From Actinomyces wuliandei (GTDB taxonomy: Bacteria; Actinomycetota; Actinomycetes; Actinomycetales; Actinomycetaceae), in assembly GCF_004010955.1 (NCBI RefSeq), contig NZ_CP025227.1, forward strand, positions 806,001 to 870,000: DNA of 64,000 bases, given 5' to 3'. This document shows, in pieces, positions 33,299 to 42,756 of the stretch (within the stretch, counting starts at the first letter, position 1; each line of letters starts with the position of its first letter). The notes under the pieces are model-generated. The model worked only from the letters and a program-made list of their open reading frames with translations, searched no databases and was not told the DNA's origin. The translations under genes were made by a program, and so were the position numbers.

Positions 33299-35152
33299 GT
33301 GAGCGCGACTGGGGCTGACCTCTCGGGTCTCCGGGAGAGCGTTGACAGCTACCTGAGGCGCCGTCGGAGGATTCGTGCCTTCCAGACCAACGAGACCTAC
33401 GCCGCGCTGGCTCTGGCGGTTGCCACGCTCCTGGCCCTGGTGTGGGCCAATGTCGGTCACAGCTACCACGACTTCTGGGACACGCCCGCCTCGGTTTCCC
33501 TGGGACACGTCAGCGTCGAGCTGACCCTCCACGGCTGGGTGGACGAGGGGCTCATGGCAGTCTTCTTCTTCATGGTCGGTCTTGACGTGCGCCGCGACCT
33601 CACCCTGGGCGAGCTGAGGCTGCCGGGGCGTGCCCTTCTGCCTGTGGCGGCTGCGGTCGGCGGGCTGGTCGTACCGGTCGTCGTCTTCCTCGCCGTCGCC
33701 GGCGGGACAGAGGGCTCCCACGCGTGGGGGACCGTCATCTCTACAGACACCGCCTTCGCTATCGGCATGCTCGCACTGGTCGGTCCCAGGCGGGCGCCAC
33801 GTCTGAGGCTGTTGCTCATGGCTTTCGCCGTCATCGACGACATCGGGGCGCTGCTGGTCATCGCCGTCTTCTACACACGCTCCCTCAACCTGGTGGCCCT
33901 GGGCCTGGCAGCCCTGGGCCTGGTTGCGGTGTGGCTCCTGGCTCGGTGGGGTGTGTGGAGGGTCCCGCCCTATCTGGTGCTCGGGGTCGCGATCTGGTAT
34001 GCCCTCTACCGCTCTGGGGTCCACGCCACCCTGGCGGGCGTGCTCATCGCCCTGCTCATGCCCGTCTACAGCCTACGACGCTCCGACGTCGACGGCGCCG
34101 TGGAGGTCGCCAGCCTCTTCCGTCAGGCGCCCGCGCCAGCCAGCGCCATGGTGCTTCGCGAGACGCTGGCTTACTCTATCCCGCTCAACCAGCGTCTGTC
34201 CACGGTACTGCCTCCTTACGTCAACTACGCGGTGGTGCCGCTGTTCGCCCTGGCCAATGCCGGGGTGGAGCTGTCCGGAGGCGCTGTCGCGGCGGCCGCG
34301 TCCTCCCGGGTCACCTGGGCGGTGGTTGCCGGCCTTGTGCTGGGCAAGCTCGTCGGGGTGTCGCTGGGGGCCGGCATCGTGCTGCGACTGGTCCCCTCCT
34401 CCCGCCTTCCTGGCCTGGACATGCCACGGGTCATGGCTCTGGGGGCGCTGTCCGGCATGGGCTTCACCATCTCCTTGCTGGTTGCGGGCCTTGCCCTGGA
34501 GGGGGAGGCAGTCCGCGACCAGGCTCGTGTCGGCGTGCTGTGCGCCTCGTTGCTGGCGCTGGTGCTGGCCACCGTCATCTTCCGTGTGGGTGAGCGCCTG
34601 TGGCCGCTACCTGCCAGGGAGGGGGAGGAGCTGCCTCGTGGCGTGGACATGGGCTCCGAGATCCTCTTCGGCTCGCCTGAGGCGCCCAACGTCCTGGTCA
34701 ACTACGCCGACGTCACCTACGAGGACCGGTGGCGGCTCGTGGAGGCGCTGTGGGCGATCGAGCCCCTCGTGGCCTCCGGCAGGCTCGCGCTGGTCATGCG
34801 CCACAGGGTCACCGGCCCGGACTCCCTCATGGCCGCTCTGGCCCTGGAGGCCGCCTACGCCCAGCACCGCTGGAGCTCCTTCCACGACAGCCTGGCAGCC
34901 ATGCGCGGCGAGGTGACCGAGAAGCGTATCGCCCGGGCCGCTCAGGAGGAGGGGCTTGACGTGGAGGCCCTGTGGCGGCGGGTGAGCAGTGCCGTTGATG
35001 AGCCCAAGGTCCTCAGGGAGACCCTGGAGGTTGACGGCCTGACCGAGGAGGAGGGCGCTCCGGTGCTCTACCTCAACGGACAGCGCCTTCACGGGGTCTT
35101 CAACCGCTGGACGCTGACGGAGGCGGTCCGCAAGGGGGAGGGGACCTCCTGA
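33299..35152 (+). CDS. nhaA: Na+/H+ antiporter NhaA with C-terminal thioredoxin-fold domain
   Basis: 617 residues. NhaA part to about 440: FFFMVGLDVRRDLTLGEL, the DTAFAIGMLALVG loop and FAVIDDIGALLVIAVFYT with the two essential adjacent aspartates, and GFTISLLVAGLAL. The tail (residues 450-617) opens MGSEILFGSPEAPNVLVNYADVTYEDRW and closes GAPVLYLNGQRLHG, a DsbA_4-like fold. The expected CxxC is absent, so it cannot act as a disulfide enzyme. NhaA-thioredoxin fusions occur in actinobacteria. GTG at 33299 with AGGAAAGGA upstream. Confidence 0.9.
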   Translation: MSATGADLSGLRESVDSYLRRRRRIRAFQTNETYAALALAVATLLALVWANVGHSYHDFWDTPASVSLGHVSVELTLHGWVDEGLMAVFFFMVGLDVRRDLTLGELRLPGRALLPVAAAVGGLVVPVVVFLAVAGGTEGSHAWGTVISTDTAFAIGMLALVGPRRAPRLRLLLMAFAVIDDIGALLVIAVFYTRSLNLVALGLAALGLVAVWLLARWGVWRVPPYLVLGVAIWYALYRSGVHATLAGVLIALLMPVYSLRRSDVDGAVEVASLFRQAPAPASAMVLRETLAYSIPLNQRLSTVLPPYVNYAVVPLFALANAGVELSGGAVAAAASSRVTWAVVAGLVLGKLVGVSLGAGIVLRLVPSSRLPGLDMPRVMALGALSGMGFTISLLVAGLALEGEAVRDQARVGVLCASLLALVLATVIFRVGERLWPLPAREGEELPRGVDMGSEILFGSPEAPNVLVNYADVTYEDRWRLVEALWAIEPLVASGRLALVMRHRVTGPDSLMAALALEAAYAQHRWSSFHDSLAAMRGEVTEKRIARAAQEEGLDVEALWRRVSSAVDEPKVLRETLEVDGLTEEEGAPVLYLNGQRLHGVFNRWTLTEAVRKGEGTS

Positions 35153-35475
35153 CCGGCGTGGTCGCCGCAGATCCTGAGGGACGGTACAGGGTGCTAGTGC
35201 CGAGCTGCTTTCCCGTGAGACAGGGGGGCGGTGCTGCCCCCTGCGCGCAGCACCAGGAACTCTGAGAACGCCGGGAATACAGGAGCTCCGACGCTGCTGT
35301 CCCCAGGCGGGAGATTTTCACAGTGTTGGCACAGTCCTGTCCTGGCGAAGGCATGGCGTCTCGTGGTGTTATATTCCCCGGTTCTTCCTCCTGGCCCGCA
35401 CGCTGCGGTCGCAGGGAGGTGTGGAGGACCGGGAAGAGTCGCAGACTGCACTACAGGAACGAGGAGCCTTGAGCT
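35153..35475. promoter_or_regulatory. Upstream region of the lipoprotein esterase gene
   Basis: 323 bp without a supported gene. A TATATT box near 35371 about 100 bp before the ATG could be the -10 element. No RNA element recognised. Confidence 0.3.
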
Positions 35476-37401
35476 ATGGAGATGAGACGACGCACCTTTG
35501 TCACTGCGGTTCCGGCCGCCACGGCCATGGGGGTCCTGGGGCTGGCAGCCTGCAGCGCGGGAGGCTCCGCAGGGTCCGGGTCCTCCGCCGCAGCCACGCA
35601 GGTGGCTACGACGAGTCCTGAGCTGGCTCTTGACAGCGCCGCCTGGTCCTACGACTCCGAGGGCGACGTCTACTACCAGCTTGGCGTCAGCTACGTGGCT
35701 GATCCCCAGGCGCCTGATTACGAGACCTTGTGCATCTGCGTGCCCGGGCCCTACATGGAGGCCAGTGACAACGGTGACGGGACCTACACCGCAGCAGTGA
35801 GCGCGCAGGGCTCGGTCGCCGACCTCACCGCACAGACCGCGCCCGTGGTCCTGCCGGTCAACACTCCCGGCTACTCTGCCCAGGCACCGCTCAGCGAGTA
35901 CTCCTACGAGACCGTCCAGTCCTACATGGAGGCGGGCCTCATCTACGTCCACGTCGGCCTGCGCGGCAAGGACTCCACCACTGACTCCTACTCCGGCAAC
36001 GCCCCCTGGGGCGTTGCCGACCTCAAGGCGGCGGTACGCTACCTGCGCTACAACGCCGACCTCCTCCCAGGAGACACAGAGAAGGTCTACGTCTTCGGTC
36101 ACAGCGGTGGTGGTGCCCAGAGCGCCGTGGCCGGAGCGTCGGGCGACTCCGACCTGTACGCCCCCTACCTGGCCGCCCTGGGAGCTGCCACGACCGACGC
36201 CCAGGGCAATGCCCTGTCCGATGCTGTGGCCGGAGCCATGTGCTGGTGCCCCATCACCTCGCTGGACAGCGCCAACGGGGCCTACGAGTGGAACATGGGT
36301 CAGTTCGCCACGACCGGCACCCGTGCCGAGGGCACCTGGACCAGGCAGTACTCCTTGGACCTGGCTGCTGCTTATGCCGAGCACCTGAGCTCCCTGGGTC
36401 TGGCTGACGCGGACGGGAACGCCCTCACGCTGGAGCCCTCCGACGACGGCGTCTACCTCTCCGGCACCTACTACGACCACCTGGTGGGAGTCATCGAGAC
36501 CTCGCTCAACGACTTCCTGGAGGTCACTACCTTCCCCTACACCCCCTCGTCCACGGAGACGGCGGGCATGGGCTCCGGGGCTCCCTCGGGGGAGGCACCC
36601 GCCAGCGAGGGTCCGCAGGGCTCCTCGCAGGGCAAGTCCCCCGAGGGCGGCACGGAGACTCCCTCCGAGGGTGGCACGCCTCTTTCAGGGCAGGCGCCTT
36701 CCGGAGACGGTGAGGGTGGCCCTGCGGGTGCGGCAGAGCCTGGTAGCGCTGGGAGCTCTTCAGAGTCCACCACGTATGAGACAGTCGAGGACTACATCGC
36801 CTATCTCAATACCGACACCGAGTGGGTGACCTATGACGCCTCGACAAACACGGCTACCGTGACTGGCCTGGCCGGGTTCGTCACCTCTCAGAAGCCTCCC
36901 TCCAAGGATGTGGGGGCCTTTGACGGCACTGACCGGGGCCAGACCGAGAACCTGGTTATGGGTGTGGGGGAGACCAGCCTGCACTTCTCCACCATGAGCC
37001 AGGAAGTCCTCACTGCGGGCCAGTCTGACTACTCCTCCCTGGAAGGCTGGAGCGAGGAGCACGGGGCGAGCGCCTACGAGGAGGACATGGCGACCACCGA
37101 CTCCGAAGGCGTGGACATGGTTACCCGGGTCAGCATGTACGATCCCATGTACTACCTGGCCCAGGGCTCGCAGGGCTACGGTACGTCGTCACTGGCCCCG
37201 GCCTGGCGCATCCGTACCGGCATCACCCAGGGCGACACCGCCTCCACCGTGGAGGTGAACCTGGCCCTGGCCCTGGAGCGGGCAGGGGTCAGCAACGTCG
37301 ACTTCGCCACCGTATGGGGGCAGGGCCATACCATGGCCGAGCTGACCGGAACCGGCGAGGAGAACTTCATCGCCTGGGTCAAGGAGACAGCAGCCGCCTG
37401 A
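35476..37401 (+). CDS. Tat-exported lipoprotein alpha/beta hydrolase, tannase/feruloyl-esterase-like
   Basis: 641 residues. The N-terminus has a twin-arginine motif (MEMRRRTFVTA) and a lipobox (LGLAAC), so the mature enzyme is lipid-anchored outside the cell. The nucleophile elbow is FGHSGGGAQSAVAGAS; the C-terminal histidine is in VWGQGHTMAEL. A glycine/serine/proline-rich insert (about residues 360-430) splits the hydrolase domain. The length and layout fit bacterial tannases, which cleave galloyl esters; related esterases are possible. A strong promoter is not obvious. Confidence 0.75.
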   Translation: MEMRRRTFVTAVPAATAMGVLGLAACSAGGSAGSGSSAAATQVATTSPELALDSAAWSYDSEGDVYYQLGVSYVADPQAPDYETLCICVPGPYMEASDNGDGTYTAAVSAQGSVADLTAQTAPVVLPVNTPGYSAQAPLSEYSYETVQSYMEAGLIYVHVGLRGKDSTTDSYSGNAPWGVADLKAAVRYLRYNADLLPGDTEKVYVFGHSGGGAQSAVAGASGDSDLYAPYLAALGAATTDAQGNALSDAVAGAMCWCPITSLDSANGAYEWNMGQFATTGTRAEGTWTRQYSLDLAAAYAEHLSSLGLADADGNALTLEPSDDGVYLSGTYYDHLVGVIETSLNDFLEVTTFPYTPSSTETAGMGSGAPSGEAPASEGPQGSSQGKSPEGGTETPSEGGTPLSGQAPSGDGEGGPAGAAEPGSAGSSSESTTYETVEDYIAYLNTDTEWVTYDASTNTATVTGLAGFVTSQKPPSKDVGAFDGTDRGQTENLVMGVGETSLHFSTMSQEVLTAGQSDYSSLEGWSEEHGASAYEEDMATTDSEGVDMVTRVSMYDPMYYLAQGSQGYGTSSLAPAWRIRTGITQGDTASTVEVNLALALERAGVSNVDFATVWGQGHTMAELTGTGEENFIAWVKETAAA

Positions 37402-37577
37402 CCGTTCTTCAAGCAGGGCAGTCTTCCGTCCCTGGCCGTGGTCCTGACGGTGCTGGCGCTGGTCGCCTCAGCCTGAGTGGCAGCAGGCTGGCCGCCGTCC
37501 GGTGCGCCCTGGCTGGTGACAGGCGGTGGTCCGCAAGCTCCCGCTCGGACTTCCCTCCCACGGCCGGAAGGGGCGGG

Positions 37578-37750
37578 CTACCGGCAGACGGTGACCTGGA
37601 CACCAGCCTCCTCCAGGACGGTGAGGTCACGCCCCGTCAGCTCCCCGGCCACCATGTCGCAGGTTGTCCCATTGTCGATGACAACGTTCTCGCCGTCCTC
37701 AATCAGTGTGGCTGTGCGCCGCGCCAGCAGCCGCCTCCACGTGACCCCGG
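37578..37750 (-). pseudogene. DeoR-family regulator fragment
   Basis: About 57 codons: RLLARRTATLIEDGENVVIDNGTTCDMVAGELTGRDLTVLEEAGVQV. IDNGTT is the start of the DeoR sugar-phosphate sensor domain. The HTH half and most of the sensor are missing. The rest of the 37402-37898 spacer shows no gene. Confidence 0.6.
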
Positions 37751-37898
37751 CACACCCGGCGGCTGACGATACGGCAGCCGCACCCGCACGCGGCTCCCGC
37801 CACGAGCCGCCGGAGCGGCGGAGCCAGCCGACGGGCCGAGGGCCTGAGAGGCAGGACCTGCGAGCAAGACATAAGCAACATAAGGAGCAGGACGGCAG

Positions 37899-38289
37899 AT
37901 GACCAGGATCGACCACGCCGCCCTGTGGGTGGGTGCCCTTGAGGCCGCCCGATCCTTCTACACCACTTGGTTCTCGGGAACCTCCGGGGACCTCTACCAC
38001 AACCCTCGCCGGGCTGCGCACCTACATCCTGACCTTCGACGGGGGAGCGCGCCTGGAGCTGATGGCCCGCCCCGACGTCGCTGACGGGGTGGGTGGTGAC
38101 CGGATGGGCTGGGCACACGTCTCCTTCTCCCTGGCTGACCGCCGGTCCGTGGACGAGATGGCCGCACGGATGCGTGAGGCCGGGGTGCGCGTCGTCGACG
38201 GACCCCGCACCACTGGTGACGGCTACTACGAGGCTGCCTTGCTGGACCCTGAGGGAAACCGGGTCGAGGTGGTCGCCGGGGGCTGCTGA
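37899..38289 (+). pseudogene. VOC/glyoxalase-family protein, frameshifted
   Basis: ATG 37899 with AAGGAG upstream reads MTRIDHAALWVGALEAARSFYTTWFSGTSGDLYHNP; the family continuation GLRTYILTFDGGARLELM...GWAHVSFSLADRRSVDEMAARMREAGVRVVDGP...YYEAALLDPEGNRVEVV is in another frame. One base is missing near 38003-38006. Repaired protein is about 130 residues with the usual metal ligands (H6, E45-like, H, E). It would have been a dioxygenase or lyase-type enzyme. Real decay or sequencing error cannot be separated here. Confidence 0.75.
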
Positions 38290-38298
38290 GCCTCCTCT

Positions 38299-38320
38299 GG
38301 CTCTTTGGAGCAAAAGAGCC
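38299..38320 (+). terminator. Hairpin after the VOC gene
   Basis: GGCTCTTT (38299-38306) and AAAGAGCC (38313-38320) pair perfectly around a six-base loop, ten bases after the VOC stop. Confidence 0.5.
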
Positions 38321-38429
38321 TGAACCCTCTTCCGAGTGATGAGTATCACCGTTAGACTGCGGGTGAGGCAGCGGGACAGTACGGTCCCCTCCTGCTGACG
38401 ACCATGTTCCCAGGACGCTGTGAGGTCAC

Positions 38430-41066
38430 ATGCCTTCCACCCGTGGGGCCGCCGACTTCGACCCCGACCCAGCCAGTCCCTTTCTTTCCCGCGCCCCCAG
38501 GCCCGGGCCGGTGGCGTCACCAGGCGGGCCACCAGGCGGACGACGACGCCGCGCCTCCAGGCGCCCCAGGTCTGGCCTGCTGATGGCTCCCGTGTCCTGC
38601 CTGGCCTTGTCTGCCTGCTCGGCGGGCTCGGGGAGCCCAGGAGCCCAGGACCAGGACGGCCTTGGCGGAGGCGAGGCCAGTCTGGTCCTGCCCGACCTGT
38701 CGGCAGCCCGGGTCGCGGGCGTGGACGGAAGGGTCCTGCTGGCCGCAGGCGCGGTCGTCTGCCTGATGGGCCTGGGCTTCGGCCTGGCCACCTTCCTACG
38801 GCTGCGGCGTCTTCCTGCCCACGGCTCCATGCTTGAGGTCGCCGGGCTCATCTACTCCACCTGCCAGGCCTACCTGGTGCGCCAGGGACGGTTCCTCCTT
38901 GTCCTGTGGGGCTTCATCACCGCCGTCATCGTCATCTACTACAGGGCGCTGGTGGGATTCACCTGGGGGCGGGTAGGCGTCGTCGTGGCCTTCTCGCTGC
39001 TGGGTATGGGTGGGTCCTACCTGGTGGCCTGGTTCGGTATCCGGGTCAACACCTTCGCCAACGCCCGGACGGCCTTCGCCTCCCTGCGGGGGCGGCCCTA
39101 CCCGGTGCACCGCATCCCCCTGAGCGCAGGCATGAGCGTCGGGATGGTCCTCATCAGCCTGGAGCTGCTCATGATGCTGGTCATCCTGCTCCTGCTTCCC
39201 GCCGACGTGGCCGGTGCCTGCTTCGTCGGGTTCGCCGTGGGGGAGTCCCTGGGCGCCTCGGCCCTGCGGATCGCCGGGGGCATCTTCACCAAGATCGCCG
39301 ACATCGGCGCGGACCTGATGAAGATCGTGTTCAAGATCGACGAGGACGACCCCCGCAACCCCGGTGTCATCGCCGACTGCACCGGGGACAACGCCGGGGA
39401 CTCGATCGGCCCCAGCGCCGACGGCTTCGAGACCTACGGGGTCACGGGTGTGGCGCTGGTGACCTTTGTCCTCCTGGCGGTCAACGACCCTGCCGTCCAG
39501 GCCACGCTGCTGGTGTGGCTGTTCACCGTGCGTGCAGCCATGATCCTGGCGGCGGGGACGGCGTACGCGCTCAACGGCGCCTGGACCAGGGCGCGCTACG
39601 CGCACGCGGAGCAGATGAGCTTTGAGGCGCCCCTGTCCACACTGGTGTGGCTGACCTCGCTGCTGTGCGTGGTGCTGACCTACCTGACCACGTGGCTCGT
39701 CCTGGGCGGGCTGGGCGCAGGCCTGTGGCTGCGGCTGGCCACGATCGTGACCTGCGGGACCGCAGCCGGGGCACTCATCCCCGAGCTGGTCAAGGTCTTC
39801 ACCTCCACCAGGTCCCGTCACGTGCGTGAGACCGTCACCTCCTCACGCCAGGGCGGTGCGAGCCTCAACATCCTCTCTGGTGTGGTGGCGGGCAGCTTCT
39901 CCGCCTATTGGCTGGGCATGGCCGTCGTCGGCCTCATGGCGGCGTCCTACCTGCTCGGAGCCGACGGGCTTGACCAGTACATGCTGGCCCCCAGCGTGTT
40001 CTCCTTCGGCCTGGTCGCCTTCGGCTTCCTGGGGACAGGGCCGGTGACGATCGCGGTGGACTCCTACGGGCCGGTGACGGACAACGCCCAGAGCGTCTAC
40101 GAGCTCTCCCGTATTGAGGAGGTCCAGGGTATCGGCACCGCGCTGTCCCACGACTTTGGCCTCACCCCCCAGTGGGAGCGGGCCAAGCTCCTCCTGGAGG
40201 ACAACGACGGTGCCGGCAACACCTTCAAGGCCACGGCCAAGCCGGTGCTCATCGGCACCGCCGTCGTCGGGGCGACCACCATGATCTTCTCCATCATGAT
40301 CGGCCTGACCGACCACCTCACCACCGGTATCGAGAACCTCTCCCTGCTTCACGCCCCCTTCCTCCTGGGGCTGGTGACCGGCGGCGCCGTCGTCTTCTGG
40401 TTCTCCGGTGCCTCGATCCAGGCCGTCACCACCGGCGCCAGCAGGGCCGTGGCCTTCATCCGCGGCTCCATCCACCTGGACACCCGGACCCAGCGGGCCA
40501 GCGCCGAGGACTCGCGCCGGGTCGTGGAGATCTGCACCCAGTACGCCCAGCAGGGGATGCTCACGATCTTCCTCGCCGTCTTCTTTGCTACCTTGTCCTT
40601 CGCCTTCATCGACCCCTACTTCTTTATCGGCTACCTCGTGTCCATCGCCGTCTTCGGCCTCTACCAGGCCATCTACATGGCCAACGCGGGCGGGGCGTGG
40701 GACAACGCCAAGAAGGTGGTCGAGGTGGACCTGCACATGAAGGGCACCGCCCTGCACGACGCCACCGTCATCGGTGACACTGTGGGTGACCCGTTCAAGG
40801 ACACCTCCTCCGTGGCGCTCAACCCCATCATCAAGTTCACGACCCTCTTCGGGCTGCTGGCCGTCGAGCTGGCGGTGAGCCTGACGGAGCAGGGGGCGAG
40901 GGGGCTGGTGGCAGGCCTGTCCGTCCTGTTCCTCCTGGTCTCGCTCGTCTTCGTCCACCGGTCCTTCTACGCCATGCGTACCGCAGGCTCCGCAGCACCC
41001 GACGACCTCCAGGAGCACGACGAGGTCCCGGAAGAGGTCCTGGCAGAGCAGGAGAACCCGTCATGA
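38430..41066 (+). CDS. hppA: Membrane-bound ion-translocating pyrophosphatase, divergent type
   Basis: 878 residues with about 16 membrane helices. Catalytic blocks are GGIFTKIADIGADLMKIVFKIDEDDPRNPGVIADCTGDNAGDSIGPSADGFETYG and, near the end, GGAWDNAKKVVE and DTVGDPFKDTSSVALNPIIK. Lys in GNTFKATAKP sits where K+-independent enzymes have lysine. Hydrolysis of PPi drives H+ (or Na+) out of the cytosol. It differs from typical actinobacterial HppA in these blocks. An N-terminal 100-residue extension contains a lipobox-like LALSAC after an arginine-rich stretch. ATG at 38430 with GAGG upstream. Confidence 0.88.
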   Translation: MPSTRGAADFDPDPASPFLSRAPRPGPVASPGGPPGGRRRRASRRPRSGLLMAPVSCLALSACSAGSGSPGAQDQDGLGGGEASLVLPDLSAARVAGVDGRVLLAAGAVVCLMGLGFGLATFLRLRRLPAHGSMLEVAGLIYSTCQAYLVRQGRFLLVLWGFITAVIVIYYRALVGFTWGRVGVVVAFSLLGMGGSYLVAWFGIRVNTFANARTAFASLRGRPYPVHRIPLSAGMSVGMVLISLELLMMLVILLLLPADVAGACFVGFAVGESLGASALRIAGGIFTKIADIGADLMKIVFKIDEDDPRNPGVIADCTGDNAGDSIGPSADGFETYGVTGVALVTFVLLAVNDPAVQATLLVWLFTVRAAMILAAGTAYALNGAWTRARYAHAEQMSFEAPLSTLVWLTSLLCVVLTYLTTWLVLGGLGAGLWLRLATIVTCGTAAGALIPELVKVFTSTRSRHVRETVTSSRQGGASLNILSGVVAGSFSAYWLGMAVVGLMAASYLLGADGLDQYMLAPSVFSFGLVAFGFLGTGPVTIAVDSYGPVTDNAQSVYELSRIEEVQGIGTALSHDFGLTPQWERAKLLLEDNDGAGNTFKATAKPVLIGTAVVGATTMIFSIMIGLTDHLTTGIENLSLLHAPFLLGLVTGGAVVFWFSGASIQAVTTGASRAVAFIRGSIHLDTRTQRASAEDSRRVVEICTQYAQQGMLTIFLAVFFATLSFAFIDPYFFIGYLVSIAVFGLYQAIYMANAGGAWDNAKKVVEVDLHMKGTALHDATVIGDTVGDPFKDTSSVALNPIIKFTTLFGLLAVELAVSLTEQGARGLVAGLSVLFLLVSLVFVHRSFYAMRTAGSAAPDDLQEHDEVPEEVLAEQENPS

Positions 41067-42253
41067 GCATCGTCATCAAGCGCGACGACGTCGTCATCAG
41101 CGCCGACGGCCAGGTGGCTGGCCACGAGGCGGGCGACACCCTGGTGCGGAGGCTGCTGCGCATCTTCCCCGACGCGGTCCTTGTAGGCCCTGTGGCCAGA
41201 CGAGGTACAAGCCGTCGCACCGGTGGCGGTGCCGACGGGGGTGACGGAGGTCTCGGTGACGCCCCTGGCAGCGTTCCTGGTGGCCGCACCACTGGCGCCG
41301 GTGGTGCCGACCGCAGCGGCCCGGGGGACTTCGACATCTTGCCGCTGGGGATGGTGGACCCGCGCAGCAGCGTGATCATCAACATGGACGTGGTGGACTC
41401 CCCCCAGGTCTACCTCCGCCTGGGCGGAGACGGAGACCTGGGAGACCCTGCTGGGCGCAGTGGCCCACGGGTCATGAACTTTGTCTGGACGCCGGTGTCC
41501 GACGGCGCGGACGAGGTCACGACGGCTGCGACAGCGCTGTCCTGCGCGCTGTTTCCCACCTTCGCCAACTCCGAGCGCACCGCCTCCGAGATCCGTGAGG
41601 TGGTGCGCCGCTGGACCGTCCCCCAGCTGGCGGAGAAGGCCCGCCTGGCCTGGGTCAACCTGGGGTTCCGCCTGGACCACATCCAGCCCCGCGACCCGGC
41701 TGACCCCCCGGTCGTGCTCTACCCGGCGATCTACCTGTCACGCAACAAGAGGCCGGAACTCTTCCTTAAGGTGGTGGACCGTGTCCGCAGGCGGGTGCCA
41801 CTGAGGGTGGAGATGCGTCTGCACGAGTCCCACCTGGTCTCCGAGCGCGCCATGGTCGTGTCCCGGCGGGACTGGGTGTGGGTGGGGCCGCTGACCGCCA
41901 CGCGCTCCTCCTACTGGCAGGCCCTGGCGCGCACGACGGCTTTCCTGGCCACCGCCCAGGAGGAGTCCTACGGCCTGCTCTACGTCGAGGCCCTGGGCGC
42001 GGGTGTGGTCGGTGTGCTGCCGGACCTTCCGTGGGCGAGGGCGCTGGTGCCCCAGGGCTACCCGTTCCTCTACCGCGGCGCGGCCCAGGCCGAGGAGATG
42101 CTGATCCGTGCCCTGCGTGACCCACAGGCCTGCCGTGCCCAGATGGACCAGTGCGCGGGCGGCTCCTTCGCGGCCTGGATCGCGGCCCACCACTCCGACG
42201 ACGCCTTTGACCGGGCTGTCGCCCACCGGGTGCGGGAGTGGTTCGGCACCTAG
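41063..42253 (+). CDS. Glycosyltransferase-like protein coupled to the pyrophosphatase
   Basis: 396 residues; ATG overlaps the hppA stop (ATGA). The C-terminal half has a GT-B/GT4-like layout: PVVLYPAIYLSRNKRPELFLKVVDRVRRRVPLRVEMRLHESHL, VWVGPLTATRSSYWQALARTTAFLATAQEESYGLLYVEALGAGVVGVLPDLPWARALVP, where EESYGLLYVEALGAGVVGV mimics the nucleotide-sugar E(x7)E motif. The N-terminal 110 residues include a Gly/Arg-rich unstructured stretch. Substrate unknown. The overlap suggests a functional link with the pump, which is inference. Confidence 0.65.
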   Translation: MSIVIKRDDVVISADGQVAGHEAGDTLVRRLLRIFPDAVLVGPVARRGTSRRTGGGADGGDGGLGDAPGSVPGGRTTGAGGADRSGPGDFDILPLGMVDPRSSVIINMDVVDSPQVYLRLGGDGDLGDPAGRSGPRVMNFVWTPVSDGADEVTTAATALSCALFPTFANSERTASEIREVVRRWTVPQLAEKARLAWVNLGFRLDHIQPRDPADPPVVLYPAIYLSRNKRPELFLKVVDRVRRRVPLRVEMRLHESHLVSERAMVVSRRDWVWVGPLTATRSSYWQALARTTAFLATAQEESYGLLYVEALGAGVVGVLPDLPWARALVPQGYPFLYRGAAQAEEMLIRALRDPQACRAQMDQCAGGSFAAWIAAHHSDDAFDRAVAHRVREWFGT

Positions 42254-42284
42254 GGACGTCTTGGTGCTGTCCGTCCCGCCGCCC

Positions 42285-42686
42285 TTGGCCCGCCGAGGCG
42301 TCCTCCACCTCCGAAGTGGTCGTGTCCTCCCACAGGGGGTTGTCCGGCTCGGCCGCCAGCTGCCCCAGCAGCCGGGGCTCCCCGGGGTACTCATCCCCCA
42401 GCTCGTCATTGAGAGCGGCGTGTGCCAGGTGGGAGGAGACCGCCGCCATGATCGCGGCACCCCGGGGGGCGGCGGCCAGGTTGTCCGCCTCGTGGGCCGT
42501 CGCGGCCTGCTGGTCTGCTGGGGCCTTGATCTGCCTGACGGGATACTGGCCGGGAGCCTGGTGGCCGATGTCGCTGTTGGCGGTGGCGAAGAGGATGTCC
42601 TGAGCCGGGTCCTCGAAGACCGCCGCCGCAGCGGCGATGTCCTCGGCGTCGGTGGCGTGGTTGATCGCGAACCATGTCTTGGCCGT
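42285..42686 (-). pseudogene. Penicillin acylase family remnant
   Basis: In one frame: TWFAINHATDAEDIAAAAAVFEDPAQDILFATANSDIGHQAPGQYPVR (matches the family ...DIGYQAPGRIPVR segment) and further on LNDELGDEYPGEPRLLGQLAAEPDNPLWEDTTTSEVEDA (the C-terminal subunit region). The large segment between them is deleted, and both ends of the gene are missing. No function can remain. Confidence 0.6.
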
Positions 42687-42756
42687 CCTGCCCGGCCTGC
42701 ACGAGTGGGTGCGGCTCCCCGACGGCCAGCTCAGTGCCAGTCGGCCCGCAGGGCGA

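Noticed and set aside
38320..38429. Riboswitch upstream of the membrane pyrophosphatase
   Set aside because: Only a simple hairpin at 38299-38320 is present; no conserved riboswitch core could be recognised.
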